DNA of 64,000 nucleotides from Mycoplasmatales bacterium (GTDB taxonomy: Bacteria > Bacillota_I > Bacilli_A > Mycoplasmatales > Metamycoplasmataceae): assembly GCA_013215715.1 (NCBI GenBank), contig JABSQT010000001.1, positions 1 to 64,000 on the forward strand, given 5' to 3'. The notes under the pieces were generated by a model that saw nothing but the letters and a program-made list of their open reading frames with translations, did no database searches and was not told the origin of the DNA. A program made the translations under genes and the position numbers. Positions 31,602 to 43,032 of this stretch are shown here, piece after piece. Position 1 is the stretch's first letter, and each line of letters opens with the position of its first letter.

Positions 31602-32929
31602 TGAGAGCAACATTAAAATTATTAAATGCCTACTTTTGAAAAACTTATTATGGTCCAATACTAGTATTTATATTCCCAACATTACTTTTAACAATTATGG
31701 GTAATGTTATGCGTATTGAATATGTATTTCCAGGTATTTTAGCAATGGTTACATTATTTATTGGTATTCAAGTTATGCCGTTAGGTATTATGGAATTAAA
31801 AGGTTCGACATTGTTTAAGTATATTGGTTCCACGCCCGTTAACCCTAAGAGGTTTGTAGGTGCAGTAATCTTGTATTATGTATTACTCAATATTTTAGCT
31901 CTTCTAATTATTATTATATTAGGGGGTGCAATATTCTATAAAGATGTATTTGCTGGTTCTGGAAAGAAATTTATTGCTTCTGGAATTAAGTATGGTCTTT
32001 ATTCAGGTATTGCTTCAACAAAAGGTTTCTTCTCATTTATTTTTGCAAACCTTTTACATATCGTTATGACACTTGCTATTGGTTTAGCAATTGCAACATT
32101 TTCAAAAACACCACAACAAGCATTAACAATAGGTTTAATTGTTGTTCTACCATCAATGTTTTTATCAGGAATGGTTATTACAGTTGATGTTATTGCTCGT
32201 AGTTCGGTGATGCAATGATTATCTAGATTGGTAATTTTTAGATATACAACAGCTAACATTGTTATCTCTTCAACACCTTCATACCAATTGGGTGGAATTG
32301 TTGATCACTTAGTTCAAGGTATTGACGGTGATAAAAAAGCTTATTTAGATTTGGTTCTTAATTCAAAATCATACTTTATTCATGAAGGTAAAGTTTATGT
32401 TGACGTTAATAATGTTGGAGGAGTAAATTCAAATACATGATTAGAGCCTGTTGTAGATGCTAACTATAAACCAGGTCATCATTATGTTTCGATTGAAACA
32501 ATACATGATTTACTTATTCACAATAAATTATCAGCTAAGGGTAAAAATATAATCTTCCCTGGTGGAGATACAACACTATTTAGACAAATATTCACAAATG
32601 AATCATTAAGAGTAAGTTCCGATAACGGAATATTCCAATTCAATAAAGACTGAGGAGTTCGTAGGATTCCGGATGTTGACTTAATTAAACAATTTATCAT
32701 GACATACTTCAAAGGTGAGAATGGTAAAGGTGGTAAAACAGCGAGATTCGTTGAGATATATGATAAATACATTTCAAAAGGTAAATTTACATTCTTAGAT
32801 ATGTTTATGAACCAAAGTATTCTTCTATATACAAAAGCAGAGAGAGTTCTAAACTTGGTATTACCAACAATAATTGCAGGTGGTTCAGCAGGATTTGCAA
32901 TTAAGAGATTTAGATGATCAGCTAGATAA
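31601..32929 (+). CDS. ABC-2 type permease
   Basis: 442-aa membrane partner of the preceding ATPase, joined across TGA Trp codons. Helices occur near 20-40, 45-65, 85-115, 145-175 and 180-200, and one at the C-terminus (VLNLVLPTIIAGGSAGFAI). Between residues ~215 and 415 is a large loop, longer than usual for ABC-2 permeases, that may face outside. Co-translated with the ATPase (one-base overlap) and followed 14 bp later by a lipoprotein gene. The substrate is not evident. Confidence 0.85.
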
Positions 32930-32943
32930 CAGGAGGTCAAATT

Positions 32944-34602
32944 ATGACTATAACTAAAAAGAAAATTGGATTAGGTGTACTTGCAGCAGTTTCAGTTGCA
33001 GCCATTCCAATAGCAACAACCATTTCTTGTGGTTCAAAGAAAACAAATGAAGGTTCAGGAAGCATTTCATCTGATTTTAGTGCAAGTATGCCACTTACAT
33101 GAAATGTTTTAAACGCTAGTGGTCAAGCTGCAATAAATGCGGTTGTAGAAAATTATGGTAAAGCAGAAACATTAGCAACTAATAATAATTGAACATGTGT
33201 TTTTGAGGATTCAACAGAATTATTATCAGAAGATAATACAGAATACGATGATAAAACAGCAAAAGATTCAAAAAGAATAAACCAAAAAATGATGAAAGTT
33301 ATTAACGGTCTTTCTGATATACAAAAAAGATCGATGGTTATTGCAGGAACAGATATTGATGTTTCTGATGGTGATGCAACAAAGCATTATAAAATTAAAA
33401 TTTACACAACTATAGACAAAGCGGATGGTTCTGATATGTCTGATGAACTTAAAAGGTTCATAAGCATATTCTTAAAAAATTCAAATTCAAAAGCTAAATC
33501 ATTTAATGATGGTGCCAAATTAGATGAAATAGAAGAATCAAAAAGAAAAGATCATAAATTAGAAGATTATGCAATGAAAAGATACTTAAGTGCATCGAGG
33601 TCAATGCGTAACTTCGGAGAAGATTCAAAAAGTGTTTATGATGGACAAGCATTCTATGATAATGGATTCTTTGATGTGGATAAATCAGATCCAGAACACA
33701 TAAAAAGTAAATATGATGATTTTACTCATGAAGTATTTTTTGGGAAAAACCCTTTAGCTGATGTGGTAGAAGGTGAAGATAAAAAACATTTAGATGTTTC
33801 TTCAGTTCCTGTTTACGATGTTCAAAAAGGTGAGTTTAGGCAAAACATTACATTTTATGAAGGTGTAAAATTCGAAAAACAATCACAAACATCCGAAAAA
33901 AATAAAAAATGAGAAATGTCCGTACCTGGTTGAACAGGTTCTGGTTCAGATTTAGCTGGACATACTCCTGTATTTAAAGGATACAAAAAAGTATTTACTA
34001 TGAATCCATTAATCCAAAAATTTGGTGATGGCGATAGATTTAAAAATGATGGTTTTAATTCTCTTTCAGATGAACAATTGGTTGACTATATTGGTATGAT
34101 TCATAGAATTATGTATGAATTAGGTCCAGCTGGAATTGTGGATGGTTTAAGAACATTAACTACATTACTTCCAACTGCAACTCCATTTATATTAACAAAT
34201 CAAGATTGATGTAGAGCTCTTGATCAAATAAGAAAAGGAACCGCAACAGCAGAAGAAGCCGTTGAAAAAGTAAAAGATTTAGTTAGAAATAATATATCTG
34301 AAGTAAGAAAAACAATAAAAAACAAGCAAACAATCTCTGAAGAAAGATTAGCTTTTGCTTATTATAGAGATCACAATAATGAAACGTTAAAAGCATTTGG
34401 AGAAGATGGTGCTGCTCAACATTGAAAAGTTCGTAAAACAGAAGATGTTAAAACATCAAAAATTGTTGAACTATTTGACCTTACAGCTCTTGATGGTGCT
34501 AATGTACAAATCATATCAATGCTATTTGACTATATTAATTCATTATATTCATTAGGTAATACATTGACTGATCTTGCATGAGATGCTGAATTAATAGATT
34601 AA
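32944..34602 (+). CDS. Lipoprotein of the ABC operon
   Basis: Predicted 552-aa lipoprotein with strong AGGAGG, signal peptide and lipobox TISC. The body is mainly helical, with no recognised domain (phrases include WEMSVPGWTGSGSDLAGH). Its position 14 bp after the permease suggests that it works with the exporter. In-frame TGA Trp codons at 33190, 33910 and elsewhere. A CCATACCCTT/AAGGATGTGG hairpin with T-run follows at ~34621. Confidence 0.82.
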
Positions 34603-34618
34603 TCTATAATAAAAATAA

Positions 34619-34656
34619 ATTCCATACCCTTAAAAAAGGATGTGGATTTTTTATTA
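34619..34656 (+). terminator. Intrinsic terminator of the ABC-lipoprotein operon
   Basis: TCCATACCCTT/AAGGATGTGGA imperfect stem followed by TTTTTTATT. Confidence 0.6.
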
Positions 34657-34783
34657 AATAAATATAATTTCAAATCTAAAATAGAACTATATAATTTGAT
34701 TTCTAATTGTTAGTCACATTAAATAATCCAAATTTGTTATAAAATAATTAATAAGGTATAAAAATATTTCTAAGGAGAAAAAA

Positions 34784-35392
34784 ATGAACGCCAAAAAAAT
34801 AACGTTAGGAGCTTTTGCTTCTACCATTGCAATAATGCCAATAGTTGCAATATCTTGTGGAAACTCTCAAAAGAGTGAAGCTGAAAGAAAAGCTAAAGAA
34901 GCTAGAAAAAAGATGGATGAGATACAAAAAGAAGATGTGAAGTTAATTAAAGAAATTTTTCCAGCAAAACGCCAAAGAATTATTGGCTCAACTGCCGCCC
35001 CTTATGGTGCAGAATGATTTGCAAAAATGATTAATGGTCAACATATTCTTACAACCAAAAAAATGGGGACTGATTTTGTCCAATTTTATAAAAGACCAGT
35101 TCCAAAGTATCCAAAAGAGTTACTGGATAGACCTCTGACTACTGTTGAACAAAAAATAAAATTGATAGAAATATACTGATCACCCTTTAAAAAATTAATG
35201 CCTAAATTAAAAGGGTCTGTTGTGTCATCTGTGCGTGCAAGAAGCGATGGTGCTAATGGTCTTGTGTTTGTAGATTTTGGTATTACAACAAAGGGTGCTA
35301 CAAAAGAATATAAAGAAACTCATTCTTTATTTTATTGCACGGCTGATAAAATACTTCAAGAAAGATGAAAAACAATATTGTCAGGACATTAA
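34784..35392 (+). CDS. Lipoprotein
   Basis: Predicted 202-aa lipoprotein with AAGGAG ribosome binding site, signal peptide and lipobox AISC. A charged helix (~30-55) precedes a compact domain with FVQFYKRPVPKYP and GLVFVDFGITTKG. No family recognised. It has its own upstream region after the previous terminator, so it is probably transcribed separately. Confidence 0.78.
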
Positions 35393-35543
35393 TAATGAAT
35401 TCTCATTCTTTATTCTTGTTATTTAAAGTCTAAAATATATTTAAGTGATAAAAGACTTGTCTTAAACAATAAAAACCCTTAAAAGCTCTAAAATACTTAG
35501 GATAACACATCTTAAGTATTTTTTAAAACTCAAATGATCATAA

Positions 35544-35579
35544 AAAAAGAGAGACCTTTGAAATCTCTGCTTTTTATTA
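35544..35579 (-). terminator. Intrinsic terminator of fba
   Basis: On the minus strand, an AGAGA/TCTCT stem followed by CTTTTTTT. Confidence 0.65.
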
Positions 35580-35586
35580 GATTTAA

Positions 35587-36459
35587 TTAAGCTTTGTTAG
35601 CTGAACCAAATTCAGTAATTTTTTGTTTTGACATTTCAACCATAGCATCAAATCCTGGTTTTAGAAGTTTACGAGGGTCAAATCCTTTAACTTTCATATC
35701 TTCTGCTCCACCAGCTCTAACGTATTCAGCTGTTGCTTTAGCATTAACTAATTGTAGTTCTGTATTAACATTAATTTTTGCAACACCTAATGAGATAGCT
35801 TTTGCAATTTGGTCTTCAGGAATACCTGAACCACCGTGTAGAACGATTCCCATTCCAGCTGCTGCTGAAATTTCTTTAAGAACGTCGAAATCTAATGATT
35901 TTCATGCTGCAGGGTAAGGACCGTGGATGTTACCAATACCAGCTGCTAGAACATTGATTCCTAGTGCTGCCATTTTTTTAGCTTCTTCTGGATCAGCTTT
36001 ATCACCGTCTCCGATAATTCCGTCTTCTTCTCCAGCTAATGTTCCAACTTCAGCTTCCATTGACATTCCTTTAGCTTTTGCTAGTTCAACTAGTTCTTTT
36101 GTATTTTTGTAGTTTTCTTCAAATGGTGAATGTGAACCATCGTACATAATTGATGTATATCCAGCTTCAATAGCTTTCTTAGCACCTTCATATGAACCGT
36201 GGTCTAAGTGTAGAGTTACAGGAACTGTAATATCTAAGTCTTCCATCATACCGTTAACCATACCTACGATTGTTTTCATTCCTCCCATATATTTAACAGC
36301 ACCTTCTGATGTACCTAAAATAACTGGGGCATTTAATTCTTGAGCAGCAGTAAGAATAGCTTTTGTTCATTCAAGGTTATTGATGTTGATGTGAGCAACA
36401 GCATATTTACCTTCGTAAGCTTTTCTTGTCATTTCTGCCATATTTACTAATCTTGACAT
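35587..36459 (-). CDS. fba: Class II fructose-bisphosphate aldolase
   Basis: 290-aa zinc enzyme of glycolysis splitting fructose-1,6-bisphosphate. VTLHLDHGSYEGA carries the zinc His, and EAEVGTLAGEEDG and VLHGGSGIPEDQ are the family signatures. Length is normal. AAGGAG precedes the ATG. The aldolase uses the fructose phosphates delivered by the nearby PTS. Confidence 0.97.
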
Positions 36460-36569
36460 TTATTTCTCCTTATTGATAATTTTGATTGCTAATTAATTGA
36501 ATAATTGCAAAAAAATTATAACACCTTTTAATAACCATTAAGTTAATAAGTTATATAGTGTTTAAGTAT

Positions 36570-36593
36570 ATAAAAAAAGTGCAACAGCACTTG
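36570..36593 (-). terminator. Intrinsic terminator of rpoE
   Basis: AGTGC/GCACT stem plus seven Ts on the minus strand, next to the stop codon. Confidence 0.75.
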
Positions 36594-36594
36594 A

Positions 36595-36888
36595 TTAGTC
36601 TAATGTATCTTTAACTTGTAGTTTTAAAGCTTTTCTTTCTTCGATTGTGTATTTCTCAACTAATGTTCATGAACCTTCTTTAGTTCTTAAGAATCTACCA
36701 TCAACTGTTAGTAATTTGTAAAGTTCTCCAAGTTTATTTGTTTCAATTTCAGGAACTGATAAATTTGATTGTTCTTCTTTTCATCTAGGTTTTAGTTCTT
36801 TTGCAACTACAGCATAAATTTGTCTTAGTGTTTGTTTATCTATTTCACTTAATACTTCATAAGCGATATCTAACATTGTTCTTGTCAT
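36595..36888 (-). CDS. rpoE: RNA polymerase delta subunit (HARE-HTH)
   Basis: 97 aa, starting MTRTMLDIAYEVLSEIDKQT, which is the HARE-HTH fold of the Firmicutes/Mollicutes RNA polymerase delta subunit. WTLVEKYTIEERKALK closes the domain. The long acidic tail of the Bacillus protein is missing, as in other mollicutes. It modulates promoter-complex stability and initiating-nucleotide sensing in Bacillus, which could matter for the leaderless promoters here. The start follows AAGGGAG. Confidence 0.88.
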
Positions 36889-37006
36889 AATGTACTCCCT
36901 TTCAAGATGTTTATATATTAAATGATAACTTATTTTTAGTCTTATAAACAAAATGTTTCTATAGAAAGAACTATAAAAGTAAAAGTTGCCATAATAATTG
37001 ACAACT

Positions 37007-37816
37007 TTATCTACTTTTAACTTTCGCAAATTTTTGTATAAGTTTTTTATTTGATTCACTGTTATTGTCATAAACTTCATCAAATATTCTGTCTAAAATA
37101 TATTGAGTTACATAACCAGCTGTTGAAGGTAATTCATATGGATCTTGTGAATTCGCTTGTATAAATTCACCACCAATATGCTCATTGATTAAATTACTTA
37201 CATTTGAGTTTGGAGTTGCTCCAACTGTATAAATTGATTGGTTCGCCATTTTAATGGTTGTTAATTTATTAACTGCTCTTTTAACATTGGGATTCATTCC
37301 TGACATAGATATAAAGATGTGGATTGAATTTTTCTTTGGAAGAATAAAACCTGTTTCTCCAGCTACTTCAAAGTCTTGTGCATTGATATTTATTTTATTA
37401 AGTTTCAATCTAAAGGCATGCGCTTGTATTTTAGTAAAGGCTTCACCATATATAAATATGAAGTCAGCTTCTAATATTTTATTTGCAATAATTGAAATGG
37501 CTTTTTTATTAATAGATTTATCAGTTCTACTTAAAGAATAGATCATTTGATGCAATTCTTTTGAAACTCCATCATATTTTGAAGTTCTCTCTTTCATTTC
37601 ATATTTTATTTTACCTTGCAACTCTTTCCACCCGCTATATTGGACTTTTTGACAAAATCTTGTAATAGCAGAACTTGAAACTCCAATGACTTCAGAAATT
37701 TGTGTAATACTTTTCATAAAGTGTTTTGAATTATTTTCATTATTAATGAATTTATATATCTTTAAATCGGTTGATGTAAAATCTTCTTTTTTTATACTCA
37801 TTCTATCTTTTAACAT
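37007..37816 (-). CDS. RpiR-family transcription regulator
   Basis: 269 aa. An N-terminal helix-turn-helix (ISEVIGVSSSAITRFCQKV) is followed by a SIS sugar-phosphate-binding domain (~110-250; IYGEAFTKIQAHAFRLKL, IFISMSGMNPNVK). It is divergent from the PTS operon across 111 bp and is probably its regulator, sensing a hexose phosphate. The start at 37816 is chosen because TATAAT (37823-37828) is six bases upstream; a longer frame reaches 37918. Confidence 0.9.
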   Translation of the reverse strand: MLKDRMSIKKEDFTSTDLKIYKFINNENNSKHFMKSITQISEVIGVSSSAITRFCQKVQYSGWKELQGKIKYEMKERTSKYDGVSKELHQMIYSLSRTDKSINKKAISIIANKILEADFIFIYGEAFTKIQAHAFRLKLNKININAQDFEVAGETGFILPKKNSIHIFISMSGMNPNVKRAVNKLTTIKMANQSIYTVGATPNSNVSNLINEHIGGEFIQANSQDPYELPSTAGYVTQYILDRIFDEVYDNNSESNKKLIQKFAKVKSR

Positions 37817-37822
37817 GTTTAT

Positions 37823-37828
37823 ATTATA
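37823..37828 (-). promoter_or_regulatory. -10 box of leaderless rpiR-type mRNA
   Basis: TATAAT on the minus strand, six bases before the ATG at 37816. Confidence 0.65.
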
Positions 37829-37927
37829 ACACTCCTTAAAAATATTTTTAATTTGACTTAAAAAAATAAAAAAGGTTTTTAAAGGTGTAATAATTTGTGT
37901 GTTAGAAAGAAAAAACAAGGAGAAACT

Positions 37928-39964
37928 ATGAAAATAAAAGTTTTGAATCTAACTTGTAAAACTCGAAATGAAGTTTTGACAGCTATAACTAAAGATGCTG
38001 TTGAAAATAAATTTGCTTCTTCAAAAGCAAAACTTCTGAAAGCTTTCCAAGATAGAGAAAAAACAGGGACAACTGGTTTTGAGGATGGCGTTGCCATTCC
38101 ACATGCTAGAATTCCTGAAATAAAAGAAACTGTAGTTTATGTTGCTAGATTTCCTAAAGGTGTAGAATGACCTGCACTTGATGGTGGTAAAACAACTGTA
38201 GCTATAGGGCTTCTAGTCCCAGGTGGAGATGAAGCTGGTAACAATCACATGGAACTTCTTTCATTAATAGCAACAAAATTAATGGATAAAGATTTCAGAG
38301 AATTAGTTAAAAGTGGTACAAAAACAAATATCACCAAAGCTATAAATTCAAAAGATGAAGAAAAACCAAAAGAAAAAGTTTCAAAAACAAATTCTGGTTT
38401 AAAAATAGTTGGTGTATCTGCTTGTGCAACTGGTGTTGCTCATACTTACATGGCACAAAAAGCTATGCAAGATGAAGGTGCAAAACTAGGACACAGTGTT
38501 AAGGTGGAAACACAAGGACAAAAAGGTCAAGAAAATGTCTTAACAGAACAAGAGATTGCTGAAGCTGATTATGTAATCATTGCTGCAGATATCAATGTTG
38601 AGTTAGATAGATTTAACGGTAAGAAAGTTATTTTAACAACAACAAAAGATGCAATGCACAATTTTGCAAAAATAATTTCAAGAGCACCTAGAGAAGCTAA
38701 AAAGCTAAAACTAGGAGCGAATGGAAATGTTATGAATGCTACAGGAAGAGGTGCGTTATCACACATACTTTCTGGTGTTTCACGTATGATACCTTTCGTT
38801 GTATTCTCGGGAATCGTTTGAGCAATCTTAAATTCAATTACCTTTGCATATAAAGGTGCGATGCCGGCTGAATTAGAATTGGCATCAAAAGCAGCAGCTG
38901 TTGGATTCACATTCTTCATTGCCATGATGGGTGGATTCATCGGTGAGTCTGTAGGTGGTCGTGCAGCATTTGCTCCCGCAGCAATAGCGACATTTGTAGC
39001 GGCAAATCCTGATTTCTATTATGATTGAAATGGAGTTATTCCTCCAGTATTCATGAAAGATTTATCAGGAAATATCTTAAAAGATGCTGCTGGAAAATCT
39101 ATTCAACTTAAAGTTGGATGAACAATTATAGGGGCCATAGTATGTGGATTCTCTGCAGGTTTCTTGGTAAAACAAGTAAACAAAATAAAAGTACATAGCT
39201 TAATTGCACCATTAGTACCAATACTATTTATACCAGTTGTGATTACTTCACTTCTTGTATTCCCAATTGTATTTGTATTAGGAGCTCCAATCGGATGACT
39301 AGTTAATATGCTAGGATTAGGAATTGGACTTGGAGGTCAAGTACCAGGAGTAAACTTCCTAATTGGATTTATTCTAGGTGCAATGATCGGTTGAGATATG
39401 GGTGGACCAATCAACAAAATTGCTGGTTCAACAGCAACAGCACTTATTATCGTTGACCCAAGATTACTTGGAGCGGTAGAAGCAGCAATTCCAATAGCAC
39501 CATTAGGTTGTGGACTTGCAACATTAATCGGTGGTAAAACATTCGATAAAACAGAAAAAGGATTAGGTATTTCAGCACTAGCTCTTGGATTCTTCGGTAT
39601 TTCAGAAGGAGCAATTCCATTTGCGGCAAAAAGACCTAAACAAACAATTTTTGTAAATACATTATCATCTGCAATAGCTGGTGGATTAGCATTTACATTC
39701 TTCGTTGGTGGACACGTTGGTATGTGAGGTGGACCAATTGTAGCATTAGTTCTTGGTGTATATGCCGACCCAGGAACACTAGGAACACACATTCCAGTTA
39801 TATTTGGTGGAAACGTTCCTTTCCTATCAATCCTATGATTCTTTGTTGCAATCATCGCAGCAACAGTAATGCATGCCTTCCTTTACATCTACTTTGTAAA
39901 AAGAGATCAAAAAGGTAAAAAAATGTTCCCATCATTTAAGTCATTAAAAGTGAAGAAAGGATAA
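37928..39964 (+). CDS. fruA: PTS fructose-type transporter, fused EIIABC
   Basis: 678 aa. Order: IIA (~1-150; phosphorylated His in GVAIPHARIP), IIB (~160-255; CATGVAHTYMAQ with the active Cys), IIC (~285-665; about nine membrane helices, GGPINKIAGSTATAL). It imports and phosphorylates a sugar at the expense of PEP. AAGGAG ribosome binding site. First gene of an operon ending with manA, so mannose is a plausible substrate besides fructose. Members of this family accept either. Confidence 0.95.
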
Positions 39965-39966
39965 TA

Positions 39967-40356
39967 ATGATTATCAAACAACAACTAAAACAGCAATTGA
40001 AATTAAATTGACTTGTAACTCTAGTTTTGAAAAAAAGAATTAGACCTTCAAGAATAACAATTTCAGCATCATCAGTATCACTCGAAAAGAAATATTTTAT
40101 AGCTAAATACAAAGTAGCACTATTTATTCCTCGTTTCAAAAAAATATTTTATGATGATATTGATAACTATAAAGTGATTTTTAAAAGAAAAAACTATTTA
40201 ACAGAACAAGAATTCAGTAAAGTTGCAGCAAACAAAGCAACAACTGAAAAGAAAAAAGAAGCGAGAAAAATATTTTTCTGAAAAGCATTTGCTTCATTAC
40301 TGTTAATTTCTATAGTTGCAGCTGTTTCAGTGTTGATTGCATTATTACTAATTTAA
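39967..40356 (+). CDS. Small single-helix membrane protein between PTS and manA
   Basis: Predicted 129 aa: a basic, soluble N-terminal part and a C-terminal membrane helix (FASLLLISIVAAVSVLIALL) with no tail. It lies 2 bp after the PTS stop and overlaps manA by one base (TAATG), so it is tightly embedded in the sugar operon. No family recognised. It might associate with the PTS in the membrane; this is inferred from position only. Confidence 0.75.
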
Positions 40357-41096
40357 TGAAAAAAATAATACCAATTAAACACGATAAGATTTGAGGGTAT
40401 GAATTATGATTACATTCACCTTTAGAAAAAAGTCGTACAAAACTTATAGATGGAACAGAAACTGTTGGGGGTCCATTAGTTAAAATTATTAAAGCCAATA
40501 AACCGCTTTCAGTTCAAGTTCATCCCGATGATTATTTAGCCAAAAAACTTGAAAATGAAGAAAACGGAAAATCTGAATGTTGATATATATTAGAAGCAAC
40601 ATCTAAATCAGAATTCATTGTAGGTATAAAAACAAATGATGAAAAAGAAATAAAAGAAGCCCTAAAAGAGAAACGTTTCTTTGAATTATTAAAAACACAC
40701 ACACCAGTAGTAGGAGAATTCATAAATGTTCCCGCAGGCCTAGTACATGGTGTTGGCCAAGATTCAAAAGTATTAGAAGTGCAACAACCTTCTGATACAA
40801 CATATAGATTTTATGATTATGACAGATTAGAAAATGGTCAACCAAGAGAGTTGCATGTTGATAAATCAATAACATCAACAAAAGATCTAGAATGAAAATT
40901 GCACTCTTCAGAAAAGCTTTATAAAAAATATAATATAGATAAATACTCAATCTCCCTTTTTGAGAAAAATCACAAAAATTTTAAAATCAATACAAAATCA
41001 ATATTAGTTGATTTAGCAAAAGAAGAAGCTTATTACGTTGAACCAGGTGATGAAAATAAAATTACATTTGAAAAATTCGCATTAATAGAGTTTTAA
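40356..41096 (+). CDS. manA: Mannose-6-phosphate isomerase (class I, short)
   Basis: 246-aa zinc enzyme interconverting mannose-6-phosphate and fructose-6-phosphate. SVQVHPDDYLA and FINVPAGLVHGVG are zinc-site motifs, and YRFYDYDR is typical of short PMIs. At 246 residues it is shorter than the Bacillus type (~315) but carries the core. Co-translated with the preceding gene. It would feed PTS-imported mannose to glycolysis. Terminator at 41095-41124. Confidence 0.93.
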
Positions 41097-41124
41097 AAAG
41101 CAACCGTATGGTTGTTTTTGTTTA
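41093..41124 (+). terminator. Intrinsic terminator of the PTS-manA operon
   Basis: GCAACC/GGTTGT hairpin then TTTTG, overlapping the stop codon. Confidence 0.7.
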
Positions 41125-41292
41125 CTTTTATAACTCGTCATTTATATGAAAATATTGTCTTATAGCACTATATTTTTAATATTAAAACTGCATTAAATAA
41201 AATAGCATTTCTTTTTGTTTTATTAGTTTTAAAAAAGAGTAGAATATCAAGTAATATGATAATAAAAAAAGTGAGTGCTAATAGGAGGTGTC

Positions 41293-42414
41293 ATGAAAAA
41301 ACAAAGAAATTATAAAGGTCTTGCAATTGGTATTCTATGTAGTGTATTATATGGACTTTATCCATCGTTAATTAATATAGTGCCACATCCTAATGGTGAA
41401 AATACTTTGCTTGCTGTTATAAGTTTTATAATGGCTTGTGTAGCTATAATATTCACGTTTTCAGTTTTAATTGATTTTATTGTCTCAGGACCAAAGAAAT
41501 TTTTTAGAACCATCAGGAAATTTATCAAAAGTAAAGATGCATGAAAAATTACTTTAACCAATCTTTTAGGAACACCTATTGGAATGGGATTTATGGCAAT
41601 TGGTATTGCACTTGCTGGTGGAGCATTAGGAAAAGCGTTTGTTGCACTTTGTATTCCCGCAACTGCTATATTAGAAAAAATCTTCTTGAAACGTAACTTT
41701 AGAAGAGTAACCATTCTTGGAGTTATTATTGTTACACTTTCAACAGCTGCGATGGGTGTTATGGCTGTAGATCCTTCTTCATTAAAAACAAAAGTATTAA
41801 TTGGGTTGGTATTATGTTTAATTCCAGTTTTATCTTGATCTATTCAAGGAATTATTATTTATAGAATAATGGAAAAATCAGAACTAGAAATTACCGTTAG
41901 AGAAATAACAACTCTTAAATATTTATGTGCGGTTGTTTTCCAATTAATTGTTATTCTGCCTATCTTATCTTTATGTAATTTAAGTTTCCATGACACTTAT
42001 GGAGTTATGGGTAAATTAATTATTGATTGAAAGAAATCAATGATTATATTAGCAATCTCTGGAGCATTGATTCTATATTCATACTTATGTTATGTTTATA
42101 CTGTGAAAACCATGGGCGCTACATTGGGTATTGTTTTTGAAAACATGTCGATTATATATGTTCCGGTTTTTGTAGCTATTTTCTTTGCAATTACAAAAGC
42201 AATAGACCCAAATGATCCTTCGTTAACAAATGAAGCCGTACTTCAAGATATGTCACATATTAAAACATGGTGATTCTGAACATTCTCTACTACATTGATG
42301 TTTGGTATACTATTAACAGTAATAGAACCTAAAAAAGGCTCTAATGGGAAGAAGAAAAAATTCTTTAGAAGAAAACTTAAAAGAAGTGAATACGATATGT
42401 ATGAACATATTTAG
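41293..42414 (+). CDS. DMT-superfamily (EamA-like) permease
   Basis: 373 aa with about ten membrane helices and GLYPSLINIVP / GALGKAFVALCIPATAILE repeats typical of drug/metabolite transporters. The start MKKQRNYKGL follows TAGGAGGTG, in preference to the 41275 start. The basic C-terminus (KKKKFFRRKLKRSEYD) is cytoplasmic. The last ~100 bp are duplicated at 44967-45068, flanking the island downstream. The substrate is unknown. Confidence 0.87.
42311..42413 (+). repeat. Island-flanking direct repeat, left copy
   Basis: The 3' end of the DMT gene. The right copy at 44967-45068 differs by a 1-base deletion and a few substitutions. Confidence 0.88.
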
Positions 42415-42420
42415 AATGAT

Positions 42421-42450
42421 GGAATAAGTATTAATGCTTATTTTTTTAAT
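42421..42450 (+). terminator. Intrinsic terminator of the DMT gene
   Basis: AATAAGTATT/CTTATT hairpin then T-run. Confidence 0.65.
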
Positions 42451-42519
42451 AACCTATATCAAAAAACTAGCCGAGGCTAGTCAAATATTATGAAAATTTC
42501 AATACTTCAATATATAACA

Positions 42520-42726
42520 TTATCCTAAGTTGTTTTTTCTTGTTCTATCTGGGTTAGAAACTGGTGTATTTAGTCCATTGATTTTTCTAACATGATAACC
42601 TGAATTAGGTGTTCGTTTAATTATATTGGCTGTTTGGGCTCTTGTGTAAGAATTTCCATTAACATTAAAATGTGTATTTCTACCTGTGTTTGAATGAGAA
42701 GTAACTTTGATGTTTAATTTTGCCAT
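42520..42726 (-). CDS. DUF3892-family small protein
   Basis: 68 aa. YHVRKINGLNTPVSNPDRTR followed by NNLG matches the C-terminal DUF3892 pattern. A GGAAAGAGG ribosome binding site precedes the ATG. The function of the family is unknown. It is the left-most gene of the island and points away from the defence genes. Confidence 0.82.
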   Translation of the reverse strand: MAKLNIKVTSHSNTGRNTHFNVNGNSYTRAQTANIIKRTPNSGYHVRKINGLNTPVSNPDRTRKNNLG

Positions 42727-43032
42727 TGGCTTTTCCTCTTTCCGAAAAGCTTAACATATTTTATTTATGTGCATAATATTATTTGTAAATCATGTTATAC
42801 TTTTAATATCTTATTTTTTAGACGAGATGCACGAGTACCATTATGTAAAATATGGTGCTTTTCTTTTTTGTTCTTTTTAGTGGTTGCTGCAGAAGAAAAC
42901 ATTAATACTGCTGAAATATTTTATTATTTCATAATTTATATTATCACAAAAAATAAATATTAAAACAATTATATGTGAAAAAATCACAGAAAATATATTA
43001 TAATTTAAATGTATATTAATAAAAGGAGCAAA
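42727..43032. other. Intergenic with possible small transcript
   Basis: TATACT at 42796-42801 and a terminator-like ACCATTAT/ATATGGT hairpin with a T-rich tail (42836-42870) could bound a ~60-nt plus-strand RNA. TATAAT at 42999-43004 is the promoter of the ATPase gene. Confidence 0.35.

Noticed and set aside
39337-39855. Long minus-strand open frame inside the PTS gene
   Set aside because: Antisense shadow of the highly repetitive, hydrophobic IIC coding sequence; no ribosome binding site and no domain.
43009-43032. Alternative ATG for the AAA ATPase, four bases after TATAAT
   Set aside because: Spacing is four rather than six, and a good AAAAGGAG lies before the ATG at 43033, where the conserved N-terminus starts.
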